A DNA stretch of 64,000 bases from Hevea brasiliensis. Taxonomy: Eukaryota; Streptophyta; Magnoliopsida; Malpighiales; Euphorbiaceae. Positions within the stretch are counted from its first letter, which is position 1. Every line of letters starts with the position of its first letter. A model generated the notes under the pieces. It made no database searches, was not told the origin of the DNA, and worked only from the letters and a program-made list of their open reading frames with translations. Positions 54,411 through 64,000 of this stretch are shown one piece after another. The stretch is from assembly GCF_030052815.1 (NCBI RefSeq), contig NC_079501.1, positions 83,091,979-83,155,978 on the forward strand. The letters are read 5' to 3'. Made by a program: the position numbers and the translations under genes.

Positions 54411-55826
54411 GCCATATCTACATCCTCAAACTCATACTTATCCCAATCATCCTCTTCATTATGCACATTCGGCTCACTCTTATCATCTTTACTCTCCAAC
54501 TCTCCATCATTAGTCAAGATCATAACTCTCTTATTAGGACACTGTAAAGTTATATGTCCATTTCCCAAACACTTAAAACACTCGATGTCCCTAGCTCTAT
54601 TAGTGGTGTTTGAAGCTATTAAAGTGACATTCTTTTCTTTCCTTTCCACCTTCTCCTTTCCCTTCCACTCCTCCTTGTTGGATTTAGGAACAAACTTATC
54701 TTCTTTAGCCTTTTCACTATTCGGCTTCCATGAAGGCTTAAGAGTTGAATAGGTTGCACTACCATACTTAGCCAAATTCTTCTTCTTAAGCTGTTTCTCA
54801 ACTTTTATGACCATGGACTCCATCTCATTCGCATCCATGTAGTGGTGTAAGTCCACTATGTTGGCTATGTCTTAATTCAGCCCATTAAGGAATCTAGCCA
54901 TGGTAACTTCTGGATCCTCTTCAATATTAGTTCTAATCATGGCAATCTCCATAGCTTTGTGGTAGCCTTTAACACTTTAGGACCTGTGAACCAACCTTTA
55001 CAACCTTTGGTAAAGCTCCCTATAGCAATGTGGAGGCACAAACCCATCCCTCAACAAATTCTTCATCTCCTCCCAAGTTTCTACCATTTAGCCCCATTCT
55101 TCCTTCTCCTAGATTGCAACCAGTCCCACCACATAATAGCATATTCCTTAAATTCAACGGCTACCAACATTACCTTCTTCTCTTTTGAATGATGGTGACA
55201 CTTAAAAATCAATTCTACTTGCCTTTCCCGCTCCAAATACACATTGGGATCATTTTTGCCAGAGAATGGTGATCTTCTTTTTAATGTTCTCGATGTTCTC
55301 ATCAACTCTCTCCCTCTCTCTTCCATAACCGTAACCATCTCTCTCTCCAAAGTCATCTCTTCCCCATTGCTCTCTCCTAGGTACCCTACCATTTTTTTTT
55401 ACCTCTCATCCCTCTTCCCCTAGGGTGTGGTAGCCAAATTCCTCTCCCACTTGCTTGAGAGGCATGGTAATTAAAATCATGATCTCCCCACTATTCCTCA
55501 TACTAGTCATCTCCCCAATCTGGATCATAAGGTTTTGCTCTTTCATGTTCCCTCCTATGTCTCCTATTTTCCCTAATATGAATTCCCAAATTCCCTCTTC
55601 TACCTTACCTCTCATCACCCCGTCTCCTCTCACTTTCCCTTTCTCTCCTCAACTTCTCAAACTGTTCATCATCCCTTTCTAACTTGTCCTTTACATCTCT
55701 CATAAAGGCAAACATCCTCTCAAATTATTGCTCTATTGCTTGCTCTCTCAACAGATTACTAGCTTTCTCATTCCTACCTTTACTTCTCCTCCTACTACGT
55801 TTTTCTTCTTTCCTTTCTTGTGACAT
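54389..55826 (-). pseudogene. gag: gag of the chromovirus
   Basis: ATG at 55826 (MSQERKEEKRSRRRS). Basic N-terminus, then the core SPFSGKNDPNVYLE, KKVMLVAVEFKEYAIMWWDWL (55392-55081), and the zinc knuckle CFKCLGNGHITLQC (within 54856-54389). Stops near 55730, 55500 and 55380 and a shift around 55080 break it. Confidence 0.83.
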
Positions 55827-56908
55827 GGTTTAAGCTGCAAACAAATAAAGTTAGCAATAAAAATCCCTCATTTACTCCCTTACATGTTTACTCTCAAGAA
55901 GGTTGACTCCACTCGTGTTTAGCACAACCAGCTTTTACCATCTTGCTATGCTCACAACTCTCAAGCCTTTTTCCTCTCAATATGCTCAATTCAAGGTTCC
56001 CTTGGAATTGGATATGTCAACATAAGAAATCCCCAAACACTGTCTAAGATTGATATCCACATAAACAAGATGAACAAAACGAAAACTATAACACATGTAT
56101 TATGACACTAGAGGCAAAGTAAAAAAGGTAGACTTCAAAATGGATGTTATGACAAACAAGAAAAGTAATTTTGAGAAACTATTTGCAGAGAGATTTAAGC
56201 AAATGATAGAATTTCTTTCCCAAAATTGACGACCAACTTCCCCACATAGAGGTGAGATGTCCCATAAAATTTAGCTCATTCTACATTGGTTTGGTATATG
56301 AAATAGTGTAACCTGCAGCCTAGTACTTATTTTATAGGCAAAAGGTTGAATTTTAACTTGAAATTTGGTATGGATACTCCCAATACGCTATCTAGATAGC
56401 CTATAAGATTTCAAAATTTTCTGGGTGGATTTGCTTTGTGAACAAATTAAAGTCCAATTTATGGCCAAATTTTGGTACCCTACACAAATAGAGGAATTTC
56501 ATACTGAAATTTTACATGATATCTTCTTAGACACTATCTAGTTGGCCTAGCAAGTTTTACAATTTTTTTGATGGGTTTGCTTAGGTTTCCAAAATTCACT
56601 CCTAAACCTCCTATTAGGCCAAATCTGCTAATTTCACTTTTAGGCAGACTTTAACTCTTCAAAACATTAGTCAACTCCCAGCACACATACATTCAAAATA
56701 ATACAAGATGCAAAATAGGTTAAAGAAAGGCAGTAAGGAAGAGCAACAATACAAATAAATAAAACTAAGGAAAATATGACAAGTAAGAACATGAAAAGAA
56801 AATTTTGAGAAGCAGACACAAAGGTTCGACTCAACACAAAGGAGTAGACTTTAAAACCAAAGAAAAAGACAATAAAGATGAAAGCTCATTTGGTTTTGAA
56901 TGCCAAGA
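55827..56908 (-). other. Leader of the chromovirus
   Basis: About 1.1 kb, AT-rich. No open frame or recognisable motif beyond pyrimidine/purine runs. Confidence 0.55.
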
Positions 56909-56920
56909 GCTCTGATACCA
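56909..56920 (-). other. Primer binding site of the chromovirus
   Basis: Minus-strand TGGTATCAGAGC, complementary to the 3' end of initiator tRNA-Met, two bases after the LTR. Confidence 0.85.
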
Positions 56921-56922
56921 AA

Positions 56923-57828
56923 TGATGCATGCTCTCGTCTAGGCTGAAAGCAAGCCCACATTCTGTTGAAATGATTTTTCCTTGGAATGTCCAAAGCCAA
57001 ACAAGAATCACAACTTAGACAACTCTTTTACTAACAAGATGATAGAAATGCCAACATGTGATGAATAACCACTTTGATTAGTAGAAGAAAGTTAAGGATC
57101 TGATATAAATAGGGCAACTTATGCCAAATTACAACAAATATCAAAATGAGACAATATAAGTGACTAACTTATATTGAATCTAAGTTCTTAGTGAAACTTA
57201 GGAAGAACATACATAAAACTCTCTCAAAGGAGTTCTTAAGCTTGCAATCTTAACAATGGCAGATTCTAAAAACTGAACCAACAAAATAAAGAAGAAAGCC
57301 TTATAAAGCTACCCATGATTTGGCCAACCCTTGGAGTGTTTATCCAAGAGTTTCTCTAAGTATTGGATAAAATACATTCAACCCCATTTTAGGTAAAAAC
57401 TACATTCATAAGTCTGAACCAAATTTAAATTTGAAATCTGATCACAAAAGTATCTTTTGTCTTGTAGCTGAAAATGGCAATGTTGCTTTTTTCCTTTATA
57501 TCTTAGACAAGAGACTCTCTCACTTTCCTTTGCAACTTGGATAAAGCTCACACAGTGCAAGGTTGCTAAATGAAAGAGGTTTGGTTTGGTGTACTTGGTT
57601 GGACCTTGGTTCAGCTTACTTCGTTGGACAATGGTTCTATTCACTTTGAATACCAAATTGCATCAACATGCCATGCTTGTGCTTCTCTTGAATTCTTTGC
57701 ATGTTGGGCTGCCATAGTTGATCAATATGTGTTTGAATTAGTCCTTGCAATGCCTTGGCCTAACTCTTGTGATTGCTCCTTTGAATATGAGAAGTGGTTC
57801 GGCCATTTTACCCTCATGATGCTTATCA
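56923..57828 (-). repeat. 5' LTR of the chromovirus (906 bp)
   Basis: Minus strand TGATAAGCATCATG at 57828 to GCATGCATCA at 56923. A minus-strand TATAA lies near 57300. The partner LTR would be left of the window. Candidate target copy at the right end: ACATC (57829-57833). Confidence 0.72.
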
Positions 57829-58461
57829 ACATCTGTGTCTTATTCAATGCTTATTAATAGTGAGTCAGTTGGTAAAATTAATCCTAGTCGTGGAATTTGG
57901 CAAAGGGATCTAATTTCTCCTTGTCTATTTTTGTTGTGCTCGGAGGGTTTGTTGGGTTTATTACATCAGGAGGTGCAGGCGAGAAGATTGCATGGTGTGC
58001 AGCTTTGTAAAGGTGCTCCATCTCTCATTTGTTGTTTATTGATGACTGTAATTTTTGGCTGAGCTTTATCTATAAAAGCAGGTGGTCTTTCTATAGTTCT
58101 ACAGCGGTATGAGCAGTTGTCGGGGCAAATAGTTAATCTGCATAAATTCGAACTCTCCTTTAGTGCAAATCTAAAAGATAAGGCAAAATGGGAATTAGCG
58201 AGACAACTGAATGTTCGTGTCGTGCAGTATCATGAAATTTATTTAGGTCTTCCCACGGTGGTGGGTCCGTTTAAGAGAGTTGTTTTCATTTGCATCAACA
58301 AGCAGGATTGGGCTAGACTGCATCAACGAGCTATAGTGAGTCAATTTTGGTGGGTAAAAGACATTTCCAGAGAAAAGCTACATTTGTGTTGTTGGAGGCA
58401 CTTATGTCGCCCCAAAGATGAAGACAGTCTAGGTTCTTGGGATTTTGAGTGTTTTAATTAG
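57829..58461 (+). pseudogene. LINE reverse transcriptase, C-terminal part
   Basis: KINPSRGIWQRDLISPCLFLLCSEGL matches the PSRG-RQGDPLSPYLF motif of plant LINEs. The FADD box is decayed (CLLMTVIF, then stop near 58060). SGQIVNLHKFELSFS and the IYLGLP region follow at 58117-58260, then an apparent internal deletion up to the FWW block. Confidence 0.84.
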
Positions 58462-59250
58462 GCATTATTAGCAAAGCAGGGATGGAGATTGTTAAGATTC
58501 CCTGTGTCCCTTCTTGCTCATGTGTTGAAGGCTCGATATTTTCTGCAGGGTTGTTTTCTTTCTGCCTCAGTTGGTAATTGTCCAAGCTATACTTGGCAGA
58601 GTATATTAGCGGAACATGAGATTTTATTATGTGGATTACGATGGCAAGTTGGGAATGAAGAGAAAATACGTGTTTGAAGGGATAAATGGATACCTGAACC
58701 AACATAATTTCAAATTATTACACCACCTCAAGTTTTGCCCCTGGATGTGACAATGTCTATGCTTATTGACCAAAACACGGGGGCATGGAATTGGTGTATT
58801 CTTTCACAAATTTTCCTGCCTGTGGATGTTGAGCGGATTTGTAAAATTCCTTCGAGTTCCACATCGAGAGCGGATGTTTTAGTATGGCATTTTGATTCTC
58901 AAGGAAGTTATGCTTTGAAGAGTGGATATAGAGTTGCTCTACGGTTATTATCACCAAATTTAAGTGCTATTTCAACTTCTGTTCCGGCGTTGAATGTGTG
59001 GACAGTGATTTGGCATCTCCAAGCTCCTCCAAAAGTACTCAGTTTTTTGTGGCGAGCTGTGCTTGATGTTCTCCCTACCCCTTTGACTTTGCAACGACTT
59101 ATTTCTTTCAACATGTATATTTTGTGGATATGGGGAGTCTATTTTACATCTTTGTCGTGACTGTGTAGCTATTAGGTCTGTAAGATCTCATGTGGGACTC
59201 CCTCATATTCGTCAATTGAGTGGTGATAGCTTTAAGTCATGATTCTATGA
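58462..59250 (+). pseudogene. LINE zf-RVT region
   Basis: ALLAKQGWRLLRFPVSLLAHVLKARYF, then two stops near 58675-58710, then 58735-59160 with VWHFDSQGSYALKSGYRVAL and IWHLQAPPKVLSFLWRAVLDVLPT, the usual zf-RVT phrase. The Cys/His end is decayed after 59160. Confidence 0.83.
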
Positions 59251-59953
59251 GGTAGGGCAGCAGTTGTTAAGGGAAGATTTAATCTGTTTTGCTATGATCT
59301 GTTATAATATATGTTTTGCCTGTAATAAGAATTTGCATGAACAAATCCAACTGGATTGTGTTTCTATTTCTTGCCAAACTGGTCAGACACTTAAGGAGTT
59401 TAAGGCTCTTAATGGATGTGGGTATAGAGCATCAAGATCGAAGTCGACTCAATTTTCACGGGTGGGTTCCTCCAAGAGCGGGTGTGATTAAATTAAATAC
59501 TAATGCTAGAGTTGGGGGAAATGGTTTTATCAGCTTTGGAGCTCTTTTCGTGATGCTGTGGGTGCAGTGTTATTTTCGACTTCAAAGACAGTGGTGGGAA
59601 ATTGGGATGTTGTTGTAGCTGAGGCGCATGCTATAGCGCATGGATTTCAGTTGGCTACGGATCTTCGTTTCCTTCTTTTAATTGTGGAGTCAAACTGCAA
59701 GCAGGTAGTGGATTTGCTGAAGGTGGGTCATCATTTTGAGACTGGTTTGAGTATGGCTATTGCAGATTGTGTTCAGCTTCAGGAGTGCTTTGGGTACTGT
59801 GAATGGGCTTTCGTTCATCGAGGAGGTAATGGCGGCTCATGAGATGGCTAAAATTCAAGGTGTTGTGGTGGTTGAGGCGGTGTGGATAGAAGAAGTTCCA
59901 AACGTTGTCAAATCTTTTGTACTTGTTGATGCTCTTCATCAACTTGATTAATG
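59251..59953 (+). pseudogene. LINE C-terminal RNase H (RVT_3-like)
   Basis: WVPPRAGVIKLNTNARVGG (first Asp replaced by Asn), then frames 59558-59842 (VVAEAHAIAHGFQLATDL, VESNCKQVVDLL) and 59760-59951 to the end. Frameshifts near 59550 and 59830. Confidence 0.82.
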
Positions 59954-59990
59954 CAATTTGTTCTTTCTTTAAATAAAAAAAAAAATTGAA

Positions 59991-60470
59991 AAAAAACATA
60001 ATAGGCAAAATTAACTAAAATTAAAAATTAAAATTGTATCTTGTGTAACAAATTAAAATAGAATTATAATTAATAGTTTAATTAAAAAAAAGATTGAAAA
60101 AAATAAAAATAGAAATAGAATTAATGTTTTAATTCAAATTATAATGGGATTGATTTAGGCTCTTTATATAAACACATCAATTGAATACACATTAAAATAG
60201 AATTAGAACAAATATAATTATTAAAATATCATATGAGAATGCAATCCAAATAGAAAATATGAAAAAAGAAGGAAATGTGAAAATACGATTAAATTAAATA
60301 TAATGAAGAAGGAACTGCTAAGAAGAAAATTAGTAATAAATAATGCTATAATTTTAAACATTTGTCATAGATATAAAAATTTAAATATGTGCTCCTTAGT
60401 TATAGGATTTGGATTATTAAATCATAAAATTAATTTTTTTTATAAATAGAATGGAGGGGAGAGACTTGGT
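59991..60470 (+). other. AT-rich stretch between LINE fragments
   Basis: Very AT-rich with repeated TAGAATTA/AATTAAAAT words. No gene, no repeat structure I can define. This may be genuine non-transposon spacer. Confidence 0.55.
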
Positions 60471-60491
60471 GTGACAAGGTAGGAGGGAGAT

Positions 60492-60722
60492 ATGGAGCGT
60501 AGAAGAGGTGGTAGTGGAATGGAGAAGGATGGGACAACTTGTTTCTTTAAGGCGCGTAGGCCACCAGATTTGGGAAAGGTGGGTTCTAGTTCCTCTAGAA
60601 TGTTGATTGAAAATTATTTAATTCAATCGGCAGAAGGGGAGTATGAAGAGGAACATAGCGATGAAGAGGGTATTGATTATGAAGGTAGCAACGAGGAGGC
60701 AAATCTCCAAATGCATGATTGA
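60492..60722 (+). CDS. Short ORF upstream of the LINE endonuclease, uncertain
   Basis: 76 codons, basic start (MERRRGGSGMEKDG) and acidic end (EGEYEEEHSDEEGIDYEGSNEE). It precedes the endonuclease frame by a few bases and may be the tail of a LINE first ORF or linker. I cannot name it. Confidence 0.35.
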   Translation: MERRRGGSGMEKDGTTCFFKARRPPDLGKVGSSSSRMLIENYLIQSAEGEYEEEHSDEEGIDYEGSNEEANLQMHD

Positions 60723-60739
60723 GGATTTGTTCTCTATTC

Positions 60740-61063
60740 TTTATGTGTTTATGTCTATCTTAGTTTGGAATGCTCAAGGAGCAGGCAGCTCCAATTTTTG
60801 TCGTTCTTTGAAGTTGTTTGTTCAACTGTCTAAGCCTTCCATGGCTGTCCTATTGGAGACTAGAATTAGTGGGTTGAAGGCAGATCAGGTTATTAGTAGA
60901 TTGGGGTTCTCATTTTCTCACAGAGTTGAGGCTAACGGTTTTTCAGGAGGATTTGGGTTTTGTGGAATGGGGATTGGGTTATTAATCTGATTTTTAGTCA
61001 TAAGCAGTTTATCTACTTGAAGATTTATGTGGGCAATAGGTGCTTGATGGATTGCACAGTTAT
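60740..61063 (+). pseudogene. LINE endonuclease (EEP) N-terminal part
   Basis: SILVWNAQGAGSSNF (the WN-QG start of the EEP fold), MAVLLETRISG with the catalytic Glu context, GFSFSHRVEANGFSGG, then a frameshift near 60950 into WVLWNGDWVINLIFSHKQFIYLKI. Cut at 61063 by Athila-2. It is a different LINE copy or part from 57829-59990, since the order is 3' part before 5' part. Confidence 0.8.
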
Positions 61064-62801
61064 TGATAAACTCATTTTATATAAGTATTTTAGGGTAGTT
61101 TTGCATCCATTTTGCCTTTTTAGTTTAGTAATTTTATACTTTTAATGTTTATTTTAGTTAATTTGTTAATTTTAGTTTCATTATATTTGATTTTCGGAAT
61201 TTTAATATTTTTGATAGGTTTTAATAAGGTTTAAAGGCAAAAAGGTCTATATAGAAGAAATTCAAAGTGATTTGGAAGCCTAAAGTAGTGTGAAAAATAA
61301 AGAAAATTCACTTAAAGAAGTCCAGCCGAAACTTTCAAGGGCTTCAATATGCCCCGTGTTGAGGGTCGTGTGAAGATAAGAGTCAGCCAGCAGGAATCCA
61401 CATGAGACATGTAAATTCGCACTGGGTCGTGTAAACAGAGATTACGAAACAAAACACGCCAAAAGTTTCAAGGGCTTCAACATGCCCCATGTTGAGGGTC
61501 ATGTGAAGATAAGAGTCAGCCAGCAAGAATCCACATGAGGCATGTAAATTCACACTGGGTCGTGTAAACAGACATTTCGGAATAAAACACATCGAAAGTT
61601 TCAAGGGCTTCAACATGCCCCGTGTAGCTGGTCGTGCAGAATCTAAAAGCTCCTCCTCCGAATCAACATAAGGCATGTGGAAAACAACTTAAATCAACAT
61701 GAGGCATGTGGGATGGCGCTGGCAGATTTGCTGACATGGAAAAATTTTTTCTTTTCACACCTTTTACACCTTTTGTCTTTATCCCTTTAGAGACTATTTT
61801 TAAGGCAAACCTTGAGGGGATATATAAGCATCATATTCTCATTTTTACCATAAGGAGAAAGAGAGAGAAAAATCAAAAGAAGAAGGAAAGAGGGAATCAC
61901 GCCATTTTTGGTGGAAGAACACCTGCAGAGTGACGTTTTCCAGCTTCCATTTTTAGAGATTTAGATTTTCTTCTTCTGGGTTCTTTTATTTTTAGTTTTA
62001 TTTTCATGTTTTCTTGCTCTATTTCATATTTTTTACTTGTAAATATAAGCATGAGTGAGTAGATGCTTAAGATTTCAGAGTTGGGTGTAATAATTTAAGT
62101 TTTATTTGTAGATTTGGACTAGTTTTAACTAGATTTTAATATATATAAGCTTTGATTTTTATCTTGTGTGCTTATTTACATACCCATTATTGGTACCCTT
62201 TCGGTTTTGTTCTTAATCTTAGATTAAAGGACCGGCAGGTAAAAATCTATGATAGATAATCAAGAAAATGAACTTAATCACCTAGTGTTAGAAATAAACT
62301 AGTGGGTCAAGAGAAATTTCAAGTTGATTAAAATACTTAAAGGGTTTTGGGTAATTAAACATCGCATGAGAATGGGGTTTAGTTTCTTTTAAAACACTCT
62401 TTAGTTTGCTTAAAAGAGAAATTAAAGGAAATTAAAATCAACTTCCTTCAAACTTGTATTTCCCTTAATCTTGGCTTTGCCTATCCAAATCCCAATGAAA
62501 TTTACTTCATAAACCTCAACTCTGGAATTAATTTTTACCATTAATTAATTAAATCTTTTGTCACTTGCTGAAATTTTAGTAAATTGGTATAGTGCTTAGA
62601 ATTTTAATTACTTAATTCAATATAATTTCCTTATTTTCCCAATTTAATTTGTTGCATCTCTTACTCTATTTTTGACACAAATTATCGATAGCCCAAATAA
62701 TCGTGACTTTTATAGTTTGATACTCAAACAACAAATCTCTGTGGGACGATATCTTTTCTTTAATATTTGAACGACCCGTATACTTGTGGAGTATGCAACC
62801 A
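61064..62801 (+). repeat. 5' LTR of Athila-2 (1738 bp)
   Basis: Starts TGATAAACTCATTTTATATAAG and ends ATGCAACCA, six bases before the PBS. Contains the repeat block 61327-61700 and a promoter-like TATATAAG near 61818. No gene inside; the minus-strand ORF at 61383-61676 is a product of the repeats. Confidence 0.78.
61327..61700 (+). repeat. Tandem repeat in the Athila-2 LTR, unit about 130 bp, 2.5 copies
   Basis: Units begin GAAACTTTCAAGGGCTTCAA near 61327 and recur near 61457 and 61591. Each carries CCCCGTGTTGAGGGTCGTGTGA-type words pairing CCCGTGT with ACATG/ACACG segments. Confidence 0.85.
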
Positions 62802-62807
62802 AGTTTT

Positions 62808-62825
62808 TGACGCCGTTGCCGGGGA
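62808..62825 (+). other. Primer binding site of Athila-2
   Basis: TGACGCCGTTGCCGGGGA, one base from TGGCGCCGTTGCCGGGGA. Confidence 0.82.
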
Positions 62826-62957
62826 TTTGTTTTGTTTGATATTAGACGATTGATTGTTTGGTTAATTTGGGCATTTTATTTTTAATTTTAATTTCTTTTC
62901 TTTATCATTTTACTTTGAGATTTTCTTATTTTGGTTTTTCAGGTACATATCTTTTAT

Positions 62958-63965
62958 ATGAGAAGAACAAAAAGTGCAGAAATTGATTTAATTTTTGATC
63001 CTGAGATTGAAAAGACAGCTAAAGCTTTAAGAGCAGAGTCTAAAAGAAGAAAAGCTGAACTCAGAATTCAAAGACAACAAGAGCAACAGCAAGAGCAACA
63101 AGTGATAGAAGTTATAGCAAACAATAACAACTGATCAATTAAGGATCATGCTTTTCCTAGTTTTGGAGATTTTAGACCGAGTATTACAAGGCCTAGAGTG
63201 GAAGCAAACAACTTTGAGTTGAAGCCCTCACTTTGTCAAATGGTTCAACAATCACAGTTTGGGGGAGGTCCTACTGAGAGTCCACATGTGCACCTTGCAC
63301 ATTTTCTTGAGATTAGTGACATGCTGAAGATAAATGGAGTGTCAGATGATGCCATCCGATTGAGATTATTTCCTTTTTCTTTGAAGGATCGTGCTAGGGA
63401 GTGGTTGCATTCATTACCTTCGAGCTCAATAACTACTTGGGATGAGTTGTCACAAGCTTTCTTGGCTCAATACTTTCCTCCTAGCAAGACTGCAAAATTG
63501 AGAAATGAATTAACTTCTTTCAGACCAAGGGATGATGAGAGTCTCTATGAAGCTTGGGAGAGATATAAGGATCTTCAAAGGAGATGTCCACATCATGGAA
63601 TCCCTAAATGGATGCTAGTTCAACATTTCTACAATGGTGTTTCTCCAGCAATTAGAAGTATAATTGATGCATCTTTAGGAGGTGATCTTATGGAGAAGTC
63701 AGAAGATGAAGCTTATTCAGCATTGGATAAAATTGCTTACAATAATTATCAATGGAGCTGTGAAAGAAATGAAATGAAGAAGCCACCAGCTGGTGTATAT
63801 GAATTAGATGCCATGAGTATGTTCAATGCCAAATTTGATGCTTTGACGAGAAAAATGGATAAGTTAAGCATGAAGGTTGACTCATCAATTGGAGGATCTA
63901 GTCATACAGAAGATGTTGGTGCGGGAAATATGCATTGTATTAATGATTTTCCTTCCTATGGGTAA
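62958..63965 (+). pseudogene. gag: gag of Athila-2 (two stops, otherwise in one frame)
   Basis: Begins MRRTKSAEIDLIFDPEIEKTAK, with a Gln-rich coiled stretch (QRQQEQQQEQQ). TGA at 63132-63134 interrupts, then the same frame stays open from 63135 to TAA 63963-63965. Gag core: IRLRLFPFSLKDRAREWLHSL, LSQAFLAQYFPPSKTAKLRNEL, YEAWERYKDLQRRCPHHG. Frame continues after the TAA (EFGNEQVDFVG) to the window end. With only two stops it is younger or less decayed than Athila-1. Confidence 0.88.
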
Positions 63966-64000
63966 GAGTTTGGAAATGAGCAAGTCGATTTTGTTGGAAA

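Larger units (their letters stand above)
51608..57828 (-). mobile_element. Chromovirus (Reina/CRM-like), minus strand, split by Athila-1
   Basis: Right to left: 906-bp LTR, initiator-Met-type PBS, gag, protease, RT, RNase H, integrase. It stops at 51608 inside the integrase, exactly at the Athila-1 LTR end; a 5-bp target copy would be ACCAT. The lineage within chromoviruses is unresolved because the C-terminal chromodomain region lies outside the window. Confidence 0.85.
57829..59990 (+). mobile_element. LINE fragment, RT to 3' end
   Basis: Begins mid-RT at the chromovirus LTR end (SYSMLINSES) and ends in an A-rich tail at about 59970-59986. Plant L1-type order is seen: RT, zf-RVT and C-terminal RNase H (RVT_3-like). 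The missing 5' half may lie left of the window if the chromovirus inserted into this LINE; plain 5' truncation is the alternative. Confidence 0.83.
61064..64000 (+). mobile_element. Athila-2: Athila-type element, plus strand, runs off the window
   Basis: LTR, PBS and gag are present; pol and the 3' LTR must lie to the right. The left flank GTTAT (61059-61063) is the candidate target copy. Confidence 0.85.

Noticed and set aside
60492..60722. A small host gene
   Set aside because: It directly precedes the LINE endonuclease and has a composition usual for LINE linkers; no independent gene structure is visible. Kept only as an uncertain ORF.
61383..61676. 97-codon minus-strand ORF
   Set aside because: Produced by the LTR tandem repeat; it contains the repeat twice and resembles nothing else.

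Overview
This is plant nuclear DNA, most likely from a eudicot with a large, repeat-rich genome. I cannot name the species. I found no ordinary host gene, tRNA or rRNA. Almost all of it is explained by retrotransposons nested inside one another: two giant Ty3/gypsy elements of the Tat/Ogre type, two Athila-type elements (opposite strands), a chromovirus, a solo LTR and two LINE fragments. Layout: Ogre-1 (+) fills 1-21806: a 5' LTR cut by the window edge (1-3567), PBS, ORF1, gag-protease, a spliced intron, RT, two RNases H, integrase, a hairpin array, a 61-bp tandem array, PPT, and a 6031-bp 3' LTR (15776-21806). Ogre-2 (+) continues at 21807 in the middle of its ORF1 and runs to 38691, ending in a 6126-bp 3' LTR. 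Athila-1 (-) resumes at 38692 and runs to its 5' LTR (49969-51607); its integrase is split by a solo LTR (41615-45059). A chromovirus (-) resumes at 51608 inside its integrase and ends with its 5' LTR at 57828. A LINE (+) resumes at 57829 inside its RT. A second LINE 5' fragment (about 60470-61063) is cut by Athila-2 (+), which runs off the right edge. At each junction the right-hand host remnant starts exactly at an LTR end, which implies serial nesting (Ogre-1 in Ogre-2 in Athila-1 in chromovirus in LINE), with all left-hand remnants beyond position 1. The most unusual content is in the Ogre elements. (1) Their 6-kb LTRs carry two antisense coding units (A and B), each behind a minus-strand TATA box and a shared upstream motif. 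Unit A has an intron whose removal joins a PF04195-like domain in frame to a proline-rich, coiled-coil tail. (2) Directly after pol stands an array of RNA-like hairpins (stem, AAAA internal loop, 3-bp stem, usually a GNRA tetraloop) whose stems covary between copies. (3) A conserved nested stem-loop embraces the polypurine tract and the LTR start. (4) A 172/184-nt intron separates protease from RT in both copies. All pol genes are broken by stops, many of C-to-T type, so the elements look non-autonomous now, although ORF1 (606 aa) and an RNase H/integrase frame (526 aa) of Ogre-1 remain open.
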